From CAYSPT01 sp964432985 (GTDB lineage Bacteria; Muiribacteriota; CAYSPT01): a DNA stretch of 64,000 nt. Of this stretch, positions 26,276 to 34,471 are shown in pieces; the stretch's first letter is position 1; each line of letters begins with the position of its first letter. Position numbers and translations under genes: made by a program. The stretch lies in NCBI GenBank assembly GCA_964432985.1, contig CAYSPT010000008.1, forward strand, positions 57,986 through 121,985. The letters are read 5' to 3'. The notes beneath the pieces are model-generated. The model was given only the letters and a program-made list of their open reading frames with translations, did no database searches and was not told the DNA's origin.

Positions 26276-27817
26276 CTAAAAGAAGAATTTTGCGTACACA
26301 GTGCGTTTCAGACGGTTGTCTCTGAAAGAACAGTAAAACAATCCCGGAAGATACGGTTTGATGCCGAACATGCTCGCATACGTATGCAGCGATACGTACA
26401 GGGGATGTCCGCTTGTGGAAACCATTTCAGCGGCATAGGAGCTGAGTTCTGGAAACATGGACAACCGGAAAGCCAGGAGGTACAGAGCATACTCCCTGGC
26501 CGTCTTCTTATTGCTGATAAACGGGATCGTGTTGATAGATAGCCGGAAGCGGGGATTGCTGAACGGTCCCTTCTTTAAGGCGGTGATGATGTAATCGAAT
26601 ATCATCGCCTTTGTATGGACGGCTTTTTCGGGAATGAGCACTGTCCGCACGGTGGAGCGCAGAGTAGAAAAATCCTCCTCCTTAAGTACCGGGTAGTAGC
26701 GCTCGAGTACCGTTTTGTTCCCTGCCGCTTCCCGTGCCAGTCCGATGATTATTTGCTGCGGTCCCAGACCCTGCCGCCCAATACGATATTTTCTCGATAC
26801 CGCAGCGGCCAACCATGTCCACCAGGGAAGATCCCGGATCCCACCCAGGAAGTCCACTCCAATTGCCACTCCACGTTTCTTGTATTCCCGGTACTCGGTT
26901 TCAAACCGTGGCAGGATGTCTTCTCCAACCCAGTGCAGAGCCGCCCGGTCCTGCCATACATCCTCGTTGGTGAGCTCTAGCTGGTGATTGACGATCCCCA
27001 TGCGAAGGAAGAGACGGACATTATCAAGATGGAGCTCCTCAGGGTGCCCCTGTGCGAGCCGGCGGGCGGCATCATCAACATGACCGGACAGGTGAGTGAC
27101 ATACGAGCACGCCTGGCGCAGCGAATCCTCCCGGTAGGCACCTCCCAGTTTGAACGGAGCAAACCGGTATACCCTGCCTCTCCCGCCGCTGGCAAAAAGA
27201 ACCGTTACGAGCGGAGGCTGCGGCAACTGTTCATCACCGTCGGGAAGCGGTCCCAGGCTCAGATGATAGATATCGTTCGCCATCGGGAATGTCTGTGTTT
27301 CGGCGCTGACTACCTGACGGTAAAAATCGGCAAAATCACCCTGAAAAATTCCCACCAGCTTCTCCCTGGCGTCCGGGTCCGATGTCATTGTGGCGGCTAT
27401 TCTTTCATCGAAGGGGGCAGTGGAGCGGGCAACCAAGTGCACCCTGGGACACTGCCGGGACATCTCGAGGAGATCGGGGGTAGTCAGGTGAAGATCGAGA
27501 TCCACTTTAATTGTTCTCCAGTGCTTAAGATACATGGAGGTAGTCACCCGGACAGGAGAAAAATCATCAGCGGTTTCCGGATAATCCGACAGAGGAACCG
27601 TATCTTCACGAATTTTACTCAGGGTATTGTTGGCTCCGGAAACACTGGAGCGGAAAAGCTCAGCCACCCGCGCAGCGTACACACGCTCATCAGCGGAACC
27701 GTGAAACAGGATGACAAATATCGCCGCAGCCAGGAACACGACTGCCAGAACCAGCACCAAACCGGTTACCAGACGCCTCAGTCCTGCACCCTTCTGATCA
27801 TAGCCGGTGATAATCAT
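26276..27817 (-). CDS. Unknown protein with one N-terminal membrane anchor
   Basis: 513 aa. One span at about residues 13-38 (LVTGLVLVLAVVFLAAAIFV) leaves a long extracytoplasmic domain with Trp/Tyr-rich patches (RDLPWWTWLAAAVSRKYRIG) in the second half. I recognise no family or catalytic motif. The ATG directly abuts a GGAGGT sequence, which is too close for normal Shine-Dalgarno spacing, so the true start might be a later codon. The upstream neighbour on the same strand is in the opposite-facing part of the operon order: GlmU-like lies 84 nt upstream in coordinates beyond its start and would be transcribed first. Confidence 0.6.
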   Translation of the reverse strand: MIITGYDQKGAGLRRLVTGLVLVLAVVFLAAAIFVILFHGSADERVYAARVAELFRSSVSGANNTLSKIREDTVPLSDYPETADDFSPVRVTTSMYLKHWRTIKVDLDLHLTTPDLLEMSRQCPRVHLVARSTAPFDERIAATMTSDPDAREKLVGIFQGDFADFYRQVVSAETQTFPMANDIYHLSLGPLPDGDEQLPQPPLVTVLFASGGRGRVYRFAPFKLGGAYREDSLRQACSYVTHLSGHVDDAARRLAQGHPEELHLDNVRLFLRMGIVNHQLELTNEDVWQDRAALHWVGEDILPRFETEYREYKKRGVAIGVDFLGGIRDLPWWTWLAAAVSRKYRIGRQGLGPQQIIIGLAREAAGNKTVLERYYPVLKEEDFSTLRSTVRTVLIPEKAVHTKAMIFDYIITALKKGPFSNPRFRLSINTIPFISNKKTAREYALYLLAFRLSMFPELSSYAAEMVSTSGHPLYVSLHTYASMFGIKPYLPGLFYCSFRDNRLKRTVYAKFFF

Positions 27818-27901
27818 ACCTCCAGAACGTTGGAATCACTGGTTAAATGTGCCCGTACACAAAATTTAACAATAGCTCCATCCGCCGCTGTTTAGGCGGA
27901 A

Positions 27902-29140
27902 TCAGGTAATGTCCTTCCGCACCACCGCACCGGGAAGCGTGCTGCGTCCCGGCCAGATCTTCCGTCCGGGATAAATCATGGTAAAAATCCCGGTATGCAC
28001 ACCGTCGCCGATGATGGTTCCCAGCTTGCGGCGCCCGGTGTCCACGACCTTGCCTTTCACCGTCGAGCGGACATTTTTCCCGTCGTGCCGCAGATTGGCG
28101 GTGGTGGTACCCGAACCGATGTTCACGTTGCTGCCGATGACCGAATCTCCCAGGTACGAGTTGATGTGAGCGGCATTGGTGCCCTGAAGAAACAGGCAGT
28201 TCTTGATATCCGCATTCACCCGACAGTTATCAGCCAGCGTGGTATATTTTCGTATGTAAGTCCGCGGTTCGAGCTTACAGTTATTCCCGATCATGACCGG
28301 ACCTTCGATATAGGAGTGGCTCATGATGACCGTGTTATCTCCTACCACCACCGGACCCTTTATGGTTGCGAAAGGTTCGATCACCGATCCCTCCCCCAGC
28401 ACTACAGGGCCTTCCAAATACACAGGGTCCATAATCGTACCCCGGACAGACATATCGACTTTCATGTGCTTTAGCAAAAACTCGTTTGCGGAAAGAAGAT
28501 CCCACGGATATCCAATGGGCAACCAATACCCGGCCGCTTTCTCGCACTTCAGTTTGCCGGTGGGAATCAGTGCCTTGAGAACATCGGTAATCTCGTACTC
28601 CCCCCGGGGGGAAAGCGGAATTTCAATATCGAACACCCGGCGGTCGAAAACATACAGGCCGGTATTTCCCAGCCCGGAACCGGCGGTGGGCGACTTTTCG
28701 CACAGATCCGTCAAAATCCCGTCTTTGACATTCAGCAGTCCGAACCTGGTGGCGTCCCCCACATCGGCAGCCAGGACACACAGCTCGTGCTGAAGGCATG
28801 ACGCAATGTCAGCATGGCAAAAGAGGTCGTCGCCGTTCATGATGATGAAACGGCCCGTAATGCTGTCCTTGATGTAACGAAGAACATCCCCGGTCCCCAG
28901 GCGCTCGTCCTGGACGATATAGGATATCTTCAAGCCGTCATAGCAGCTTCCGAGATGGGAGCGGATCATTTCCTGCCGGTACCCTACAACAAGCAGGACC
29001 TCCTCCACCAATCCTTTAAGCTGCTTCAGGTTATGCTCCAGTACTGTCTCCCCGGCCACAGTCAGAAGCGGTTTGGGCCTGGTCAAAGTGAGCGGATAGG
29101 TTCTGGTCGATTCTCCAGCGGCCATGATGACTGCCTGCAC
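27902..29140 (-). CDS. Archaeal-type GlmU-like sugar-1-phosphate nucleotidyltransferase / left-handed beta-helix protein
   Basis: 412 aa from GTG at 29140, selected because GGGAGG lies 9 nt before it and the protein then begins MQAVIMAAGEST. The nucleotidyltransferase domain covers residues 1-235: signature VIMAAGESTRTYPLT followed by RPKPLL, and the metal motif IIMNGDDLF. A left-handed parallel beta-helix of hexapeptide repeats follows (VVVGDNTVIMSHSYIEGP, IGNNCKLEPRTYI, NVNIGSGTTTANLRHD), with a C-terminal cap. It resembles bifunctional sugar-1-P nucleotidyltransferase/acetyltransferases that make UDP-GlcNAc or dTDP-sugars. It likely supplies donors for the surface-glycan enzymes in the region. 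The sugar is not determinable here. Confidence 0.85.
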   Translation of the reverse strand: MQAVIMAAGESTRTYPLTLTRPKPLLTVAGETVLEHNLKQLKGLVEEVLLVVGYRQEMIRSHLGSCYDGLKISYIVQDERLGTGDVLRYIKDSITGRFIIMNGDDLFCHADIASCLQHELCVLAADVGDATRFGLLNVKDGILTDLCEKSPTAGSGLGNTGLYVFDRRVFDIEIPLSPRGEYEITDVLKALIPTGKLKCEKAAGYWLPIGYPWDLLSANEFLLKHMKVDMSVRGTIMDPVYLEGPVVLGEGSVIEPFATIKGPVVVGDNTVIMSHSYIEGPVMIGNNCKLEPRTYIRKYTTLADNCRVNADIKNCLFLQGTNAAHINSYLGDSVIGSNVNIGSGTTTANLRHDGKNVRSTVKGKVVDTGRRKLGTIIGDGVHTGIFTMIYPGRKIWPGRSTLPGAVVRKDIT

Positions 29141-29258
29141 GCCTACACACCTCCCGGATATAGTTGAACTGGTGTTCCACGCTGCTCGATGTACCACCAC
29201 ACCGTAAATGCGCATTGTCAGTATATCATTTCACCAGCCAGAGGAGAAAGTACATGCG

Positions 29259-29325
29259 AATATTCAATTTTTATATCAATTTTTTTAATACATTAATTGA
29301 CATATTGAATATTTAGTTTTATCCT
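29259..29325 (+). promoter_or_regulatory. Promoter with flanking dyad upstream of DUF2089-PspA
   Basis: TTGACA at 29297-29302, 17 nt, TATCCT at 29320-29325. A perfect 10-bp inverted repeat AATATTCAAT (29259-29268) / ATTGAATATT (29304-29313) has its right arm inside the -35/-10 spacer. A protein bound to both arms would occlude the promoter. AGGAGG follows before the ATG at 29347. Confidence 0.6.
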
Positions 29326-29346
29326 TTTAATAGGAGGATAAAAACT

Positions 29347-29736
29347 ATGAAACAGGGATACAGGCCACCGGGAGACTGTCCGGTGTGCGGAAAAGGACTT
29401 TCCATCACCAGACTGGAGTGCAGTCAATGCGGTACCGCCCTGACGGGTACATTCGAGCCATGTAGTTTCTGCCGACTCTCGCCGGGCATGTACCATTTTC
29501 TCCAGGTTTTTCTTACCGCCAGAGGTAACATCCGCGAAGTAGAAAAGAAACTTTCCATTTCTTACCCGACAGTCCGTGCCCGGCTCGATGAACTGCTTAA
29601 TTCCCTGGGATTCCAGGAAGATACTATCAAGTCGCTCAAGGAGAAACGCAGGCAGGTACTGGAGGAGGTGAAAATGGGGAAGATTACCTCTGAAGAAGCA
29701 CTCACACTTCTTCAGGAAAAGCGTGTGAAGGGATGA
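29347..29736 (+). CDS. DUF2089 zinc-ribbon / HTH protein
   Basis: 129 aa. An N-terminal zinc ribbon, CPVCG (residues 11-15) with CSQCG (residues 30-34), is followed by CSFC and then a helix-turn-helix-like segment GNIREVEKKLSISYPTVRARL, as in the DUF2089 family. The C-terminal helix MGKITSEEALTLLQ is the YvlB/SHOCT-like motif often found in PspA-linked proteins. It lies 6 nt upstream of pspA, so it is probably the regulator of, or partner in, the PspA envelope-stress response. The palindrome overlapping its own promoter suggests autoregulation (inference). Confidence 0.88.
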   Translation: MKQGYRPPGDCPVCGKGLSITRLECSQCGTALTGTFEPCSFCRLSPGMYHFLQVFLTARGNIREVEKKLSISYPTVRARLDELLNSLGFQEDTIKSLKEKRRQVLEEVKMGKITSEEALTLLQEKRVKG

Positions 29737-29742
29737 TATAAG

Positions 29743-30435
29743 ATGGGTTTATTCAAGAGAATCGCCAATCTGCTGAGATCCAATGTCAACGATCTGCTGG
29801 ACCGGGCGGAGGATCCTGAAAAGACACTCAACCAGATAATCCGGGACATGGAGCAATGCCTCCGGGACGCCAAAATCCAGGTCTGCCGCACCATCAAACA
29901 CAAGAAAAAACTTGAGAGTACGTGTTTGGATTACCAGGAGCAAATCGTCAAATGGCAGGAAAATGCAGAACTGGCCATAACCAAAGGCGATGACGAACTG
30001 GCTCGTCAGGCGCTGATCAAAAAACAGTCATTTTCTTCTCTGACTGATTCACTGGGAGAACAACTGGAGAAACAAACCAGAGATGTGGATACGCTGAAAT
30101 CACGTCTCGAAGAGCTGGCGACTAAGATAGATGAGTACAAACGCCGGCGTGACGTGCTGACAGCCCGCCAGAAAAATGCGGAAGCACAGAAAATGATACA
30201 GGAAACCTTAAGCGGTATCTCAGATCCTTCTCTTTTCGAAGCATTCGATCAGCTGGAAGACAGGATATCATCCATGGAACGTCAAAACGAAGCCCTGGAA
30301 GAACTCAGCGCTTCCCTGCCCCCGGGAAACCTGGAAGATACATTCGAACAGTTGCGCAACGAGGACTCTGAAAAAGACGTTAACCGAGAGCTTGCGGAAC
30401 TCAAAGAACGACTAAATAAAAAAGAAGCGGATTAG
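29743..30435 (+). CDS. pspA: PspA/IM30 (Vipp1) family membrane-stress protein
   Basis: 230 aa. It begins MGLFKRIANLLRSNVNDLLDRAEDP, the amphipathic helix and signature of PspA/IM30, followed by coiled-coil helices through residue 200 (ALIKKQSFSSLTDSLGEQ). PspA-family proteins bind the inner face of the cytoplasmic membrane and oligomerise like ESCRT-III to maintain it under stress. The length matches the family. It is cotranscribed with the DUF2089 gene 6 nt upstream. The usual sigma54 activator and PspB/C are absent, so control is likely through DUF2089. Confidence 0.95.
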   Translation: MGLFKRIANLLRSNVNDLLDRAEDPEKTLNQIIRDMEQCLRDAKIQVCRTIKHKKKLESTCLDYQEQIVKWQENAELAITKGDDELARQALIKKQSFSSLTDSLGEQLEKQTRDVDTLKSRLEELATKIDEYKRRRDVLTARQKNAEAQKMIQETLSGISDPSLFEAFDQLEDRISSMERQNEALEELSASLPPGNLEDTFEQLRNEDSEKDVNRELAELKERLNKKEAD

Positions 30436-30481
30436 CTACATCCGCTCCTTTTCGAAGTTTAACAGTTAGTAAAACAGAGCT

Positions 30482-31294
30482 CTATTCACTTTGGCGGTAC
30501 TGTTGAAGAACTGCCTGAAACACCTTCCTGGCTTTGAGAGCTTCTGGGGAATCCGCCCCGTATTGTGCCATTACTGCTTTGTACTGGGTAAACGCTTCCT
30601 GATACGACATTTCCCCAGTGACAACAGACGGCACAGGCTTAACTGTTCCGGCTGTTCCCTGCCGGCCAAACGGTCCCACCGGGATCGGGTAAACTTTATC
30701 GCGAAGCATGTCAACCTTGCTGAACCGCCAGCTTCTGGATTCCTTCCTGGAATCGAATGGAGCAGGTGCACTCGGCGGACCACCATCGGAATGAGTGATA
30801 TATCCCGGATCGAGGACCACTTCTTCTCCTCCGGCTTCTACTGCCACCAGTCCGCTGTAAGTTCTCACCTGCGATCTCCCCCTGGGGCCAACCGCTACGT
30901 CGAAAACCGTACCTTTTACACCGGCAATCAATGTCGGAGTCACTACCTGAAAATGTGTACCCTTCTTGATAACCCTGACCCATGCTTGACCGACCAGAAC
31001 ACGCAGTTCTCCCCGGCCGATTTGAGCCAGAGTGTTTTCTTTGAGCTTGAGCATACTCGAATCCGAGTACAGCAATCTGGCCCGGCCGTTGGGACCGGTA
31101 CGCACCTGATCATCAAATGACAGTAATGTCTTGTCCTCTATCTGCGTCCAGGTCTCTTCACCCGGTACCTGCATCTCGACCAGACCGGTAACAACCTTCA
31201 ACATGACCTGAATATCGGAAGCCAGGGTCTTGGCGGGATTTCCAAGCACCAGGAAGCAACAAAATACGGCAACGGGAATGAGGAGCTTTTTCAC
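30482..31294 (-). CDS. Secreted FecR-domain protein
   Basis: 270 aa from GTG at 31294, preferred over the GTG at 31315 because AGAGAGG lies 9 nt upstream. Signal peptide at residues 1-26. The FecR domain at about 40-160 is recognised by ALVEMQ-like start, DDQVRTGPNGRARLLYSDSS, LKLKENTLAQI, FQVVTPTLIAGVKGTVFDV and TYSGLVAVEAG. FecR proteins in Gram-negatives relay transport signals to sigma factors; free-standing secreted forms like this are common in deltaproteobacterial and candidate-phylum genomes with unknown role. The C-terminus is Pro/Gly-rich, then helical. It is convergent with pspA. A promoter and hairpin lie upstream. Confidence 0.85.
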   Translation of the reverse strand: MKKLLIPVAVFCCFLVLGNPAKTLASDIQVMLKVVTGLVEMQVPGEETWTQIEDKTLLSFDDQVRTGPNGRARLLYSDSSMLKLKENTLAQIGRGELRVLVGQAWVRVIKKGTHFQVVTPTLIAGVKGTVFDVAVGPRGRSQVRTYSGLVAVEAGGEEVVLDPGYITHSDGGPPSAPAPFDSRKESRSWRFSKVDMLRDKVYPIPVGPFGRQGTAGTVKPVPSVVTGEMSYQEAFTQYKAVMAQYGADSPEALKARKVFQAVLQQYRQSE

Positions 31295-31323
31295 GGTTTC
31301 AGACCTCTCTTTCACTCAGAGAA

Positions 31324-31362
31324 AATAAGGCCCGCCTCCGAAATCTCAGAGCGGGCCTTATT
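31324..31362 (-). terminator. Strong GC-rich hairpin in the FecR leader (terminator or attenuator)
   Basis: Perfect 12-bp stem AATAAGGCCCGC (31324-31335) / GCGGGCCTTATT (31351-31362) with a 15-nt loop, followed on the minus strand by TTTTC. It could end the saccharopine-dehydrogenase transcript. It also lies downstream of the FecR promoter and upstream of the FecR start, so it may attenuate that gene. Confidence 0.75.
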
Positions 31363-31405
31363 ACTCGTTATCTTATGCCCATACCACTACTTGTTTTGAC
31401 ATTTA

Positions 31406-31435
31406 ATTATAGTGGTCCCACAAGGCTTTTGTCAA
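31406..31435 (-). promoter_or_regulatory. Consensus sigma70 promoter for the FecR gene
   Basis: On the minus strand TTGACA, 18 nt, TATAAT: both hexamers are perfect. It directs transcription through the hairpin at 31362-31324 into the FecR gene, giving a leader of about 105 nt. Confidence 0.75.
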
Positions 31436-31464
31436 GGTGAAACTCACGCTTCCTCCTGACAAAA

Positions 31465-32814
31465 TCAGGCTTCCTCCGCTTTTTCCTGCTCGATGAACTT
31501 GATTCCCACCGCTTCGAGTTCTTTGAGAATCGGTTCGTACAGCTTTGGAAATACCGGTATTCTGACACCGGTCATCTTCAGCTTGTTTTCCAACAGCAGC
31601 TTGACCGCCATGGCTGCCGGGAGAGTAACGGTCCTGGCCATGGAAGTGTGTCCGTGAGGAATCCCATAATCGTCAAGTGTCGAGGTGATTACCATCCTGG
31701 ACCCGTCCGCGTTGACCACATCAAAAATATGGTGAAGAATACACATATCCCGTTCACCGGCGTCATACACCAGGTGAGTCAGCAGCAGTTCGGTCAGGAC
31801 GTCTGCCGCAGTACCTTCCTGAACGGAAAGAGGAGTAGTGGAGAAAAACTCTATATAGCGCATCTTGGCCAGGAACACATCTGTTTCATCGATATTCAGC
31901 GTCGAGCACAGTCCCTGTTCGACCTTTTCTTCATCATCCACCCCGATCAGTCTGGCCAGGAACGCCCTGGGGGAGAGCCCCTTGAGATCGTAGCGCTTCT
32001 CGTCATCGAGCAATCCCAGTTTGCTCAGGTTATACCAGGTTGAACAATGGCCCAGATTTCTCAGTGTCCCTCTGAACATGGTTTTTGCCTCGGGGAGTTC
32101 ATACAAGTTGATGTATCCCAGGCAATTACGGTTCGGATAACACTCGAACTCGCCCACCGCTTCGATGTCCATACGTTCACAGTACGAGAACAACTCGGAC
32201 CCGGGGACATCAACATTTTGGCCATCCAGCAGGAATTTGCAGGGATTGCTTCCGGCGCGCACTACACCCTTTGGGCTCCAGGAGAACTTGTATCCCCAGG
32301 GATTGGTGTTCGCTTCCGGCGCCGGCAGCCCGCCGCACACCGAACGGAATCCGACAACTTTTCCACCCTGGTCGTGAACCCGGTGTATGACCGCCATGGC
32401 TGACATGTGATCGATTCCCGGATCGAGACCGCACTCGTTGAGAAACAGCAGCCCCGCTTCCGTGGCTTGCTCGTGAAACGCTTCCATTTTATCCGAAACA
32501 TAGGAGGTGGTGACGAGATGCTTTTTGAGCGCGAGACAGTGTTCGGCTACAATGGGATGCTGAGGGGCCGGGAGCAAGCTGACCACAACATCCGCTTTGT
32601 TGATAGCTTCATGCAACGCTGCCTGATCTGAGGAAAGAAGCGACTGGGCTGTGCCCCGCGGGTGATCTTCCACCAGCTGAAAGATGGAATCGGAAAACTT
32701 ACTGCTGGCAACGGTCACCTTTATGTCCGGCAAATCGAGTAAGTACTCCACCATCGGAGCAGCCACTAGACCTGCTCCCAGAATCAGAATTTCTCCTCTG
32801 GCTTTTGATTCCAC
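31465..32814 (-). CDS. Saccharopine dehydrogenase (glutamate-forming, LKR/SDH C-terminal type)
   Basis: 449 aa, GTG start with GGGAAG upstream. An N-terminal Rossmann fold ILILGAGLVAAPMVEYL (residues 9-25) binds the dinucleotide. Then come VVSLLPAPQHPIVAE, TTSYVSDKM, NECGLDPGIDHMSAM and CGGLPAPEANTNPWGYKFSW, all matching the C-terminal half of animal and plant LKR/SDH (AASS). The enzyme converts saccharopine to aminoadipate semialdehyde and glutamate. The reductase half is encoded upstream as a separate gene, so the pair completes the saccharopine step of lysine catabolism (or runs in reverse in aminoadipate-type biosynthesis). Length is usual for the family. Confidence 0.92.
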   Translation of the reverse strand: MESKARGEILILGAGLVAAPMVEYLLDLPDIKVTVASSKFSDSIFQLVEDHPRGTAQSLLSSDQAALHEAINKADVVVSLLPAPQHPIVAEHCLALKKHLVTTSYVSDKMEAFHEQATEAGLLFLNECGLDPGIDHMSAMAVIHRVHDQGGKVVGFRSVCGGLPAPEANTNPWGYKFSWSPKGVVRAGSNPCKFLLDGQNVDVPGSELFSYCERMDIEAVGEFECYPNRNCLGYINLYELPEAKTMFRGTLRNLGHCSTWYNLSKLGLLDDEKRYDLKGLSPRAFLARLIGVDDEEKVEQGLCSTLNIDETDVFLAKMRYIEFFSTTPLSVQEGTAADVLTELLLTHLVYDAGERDMCILHHIFDVVNADGSRMVITSTLDDYGIPHGHTSMARTVTLPAAMAVKLLLENKLKMTGVRIPVFPKLYEPILKELEAVGIKFIEQEKAEEA

Positions 32815-32862
32815 TTTATATCACTTCCCTTCGTTGTTTTACCCACGTACACTAAACTGCCT

Positions 32863-32902
32863 ACTGTTAGGTTTACCCATATACTGTTGGGCTTACTCAT
32901 AT
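32863..32902 (-). repeat. Two contiguous 20-bp direct repeats upstream of saccharopine dehydrogenase
   Basis: On the plus strand ACTGTTAGGTTTACCCATAT (32863-32882) is followed at once by ACTGTTGGGCTTACTCATAT (32883-32902), 17 of 20 identical. They lie in the 138-nt gap between the two saccharopine-pathway genes, in its leader if the operon is cotranscribed. Confidence 0.75.
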
Positions 32903-32952
32903 GCTTCCATGCCTACCCGGGGGGTCTCCTCCGCCTGACAGGTCTACAAACC

Positions 32953-34287
32953 TCATGGCAGGTAATTCTTGAGGTATTCATAGTCCGCAGTGAGGTGTCC
33001 CCTGTATACTATTACGGCTTGCTTCAATGTCGGTGATAAATCGCAGTCTTCAAACGGGACCGAGTAATCAGCGTCTACTATTTGAGGCACGAATTCCAGC
33101 AAATGGTTGCTGAAGAAAATGGATGACTCCCGCGCAAGTTCGCAGGGCAGATTGTCCACCGCCAACACCACCGGCCCCGTACCGGATACTCCATCCACAA
33201 CCTCCCCGGTCAAAGGGTTGTAGGAATAAACAGGATTGTCCGGAGTTGTGCACTTGACAGTGCACTCGACAGCCCCCTCGATATCACAGCTTATATCTCC
33301 GATCATCTGAAGCCGCGCTTTTTTTTCACTGCCGTACATCTCGGCCAGTTGCTTCAGCGTTACCAGACGTGGATACTTCTTTTCCCAGTATATTCCGTTT
33401 ATCAACACCGTCATCAGGGGAACATACACGGCAAATTTAGAATGGTACAGTTCAGGATGAGAGTAATATTCATGGAGGGAAAATTCACCGTCATCCCGCC
33501 GTTGGACCATGTGTTCCTCCCGGAACACAACCTTGTAGAGGACCCTGCTGCGCTTTATCACAGGCGCAACAACCAGGGTCTGCCAGAAATCAGGACACTC
33601 GAGTTCTTCCGGCTTCAGTACGCGATGAGGAAGAAGATCGAATATTTCCTGGGCGCCGCCGGACACATTGCCGTATCCGGCAAATCCGAATAGCATAGGC
33701 GTCAGTTCTTCGGGCAGGCCGTTACCGGTAATTTTTTTCCCGATCCGAGAGACAGCCTTTTTGGCCGCCACGAGACTGTCATACCGGTGTGCCGGCATGA
33801 TTTCAGAAAAAGGAGTACTGAATCCCCTTTCCTCAAGTCTCCTGCCCAGGGCCCAGAGTGAGTCAATCATTCCCGCCAGCCCAGCGTAGTTGCCAAAGAA
33901 AACCAGCCGCCGTTTATACTCGTCGTATATTCTTTCGTAATCGATAAGCGTGCATCCAAGGGCCATGATTCTTTTCAAAAGGGGCATGTTATGGGCCTGA
34001 CCTTTTATGGTATGCGAAAAGAACACATACGTCTTGCCGGATACAATAAGATGCGGTGGAATCTCCTTTACGGCAAAGACCGTGGAGCAGGAGGACAGAT
34101 CTTCGGAAACCATCGCCCCGGCTGAGCGGTACTCCTGGGAATTGAAATACCGGATATCCGAGGGCTGAACAATGAATTGGAATCCGTGTTTCTCTGTCAG
34201 TTGCGAAATATGCGCTGGAATCAGAGGCGCGCGGCGCTCCCAATTATTTCTGTCTTCCCGTCTGATTCCTATTAGCTTTTTAGCCAT
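32953..34287 (-). CDS. Lysine-ketoglutarate reductase (LKR/SDH N-terminal type)
   Basis: 444 aa from ATG 34287; a TTG at 34305 is possible, and neither has a clear ribosome site. The N-terminal AlaDH/PNT-like domain reads GIRREDRNNWERRAPLIP, VQPSDIRYF, KTYVFFSHTIKGQAHNM and LIDYERIYDEYKRRLVFFG. These blocks follow the N-terminal half of animal AASS closely. A nucleotide-binding part has GFAGYGNVSGGAQEIFDLLP, followed by LINGIYWEKKYPRLVT. It condenses lysine and 2-oxoglutarate to saccharopine using NADPH. It lies upstream of the matching dehydrogenase on the same strand: a split version of the eukaryotic bifunctional enzyme. Confidence 0.92.
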   Translation of the reverse strand: MAKKLIGIRREDRNNWERRAPLIPAHISQLTEKHGFQFIVQPSDIRYFNSQEYRSAGAMVSEDLSSCSTVFAVKEIPPHLIVSGKTYVFFSHTIKGQAHNMPLLKRIMALGCTLIDYERIYDEYKRRLVFFGNYAGLAGMIDSLWALGRRLEERGFSTPFSEIMPAHRYDSLVAAKKAVSRIGKKITGNGLPEELTPMLFGFAGYGNVSGGAQEIFDLLPHRVLKPEELECPDFWQTLVVAPVIKRSRVLYKVVFREEHMVQRRDDGEFSLHEYYSHPELYHSKFAVYVPLMTVLINGIYWEKKYPRLVTLKQLAEMYGSEKKARLQMIGDISCDIEGAVECTVKCTTPDNPVYSYNPLTGEVVDGVSGTGPVVLAVDNLPCELARESSIFFSNHLLEFVPQIVDADYSVPFEDCDLSPTLKQAVIVYRGHLTADYEYLKNYLP

Positions 34288-34327
34288 AGCAGGAAAGCAT
34301 ATCAAAGCCTCTGAACACCGTCAATAC

Positions 34328-34354
34328 GTTATTTAAATAAGATGGATAAATAAC
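34328..34354. promoter_or_regulatory. AT-rich dyad between divergent genes
   Basis: GTTATTTA (34328-34335) and TAAATAAC (34347-34354) form a perfect 8-bp inverted repeat with an 11-nt centre, located between the start of the lysine-ketoglutarate reductase gene and the OmpH-like gene. It could be an operator for either. Confidence 0.45.
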
Positions 34355-34471
34355 TATGCCGCTGTTGACCAGGCAGAAGTCCTGCTGGTAGTATTTGCAT
34401 GGATAGTTACGGAGAAATAATCCCGTGTAACAGGTGAAGGATAAAGCGGTGAACGAGAGGAAGACTGCACC

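Noticed and set aside
26984..27895. A 303-codon plus-strand frame opposite the anchored protein of unknown function
   Set aside because: It has no ribosome site or recognisable motif. The minus-strand frame has a proper membrane anchor, protein-like composition and covers the whole region.
27880..27900. Terminator (CCGCC / GGCGG) between the anchored protein and the GlmU-like gene
   Set aside because: The stem is only 5-6 bp and there is no T-tract on either strand.
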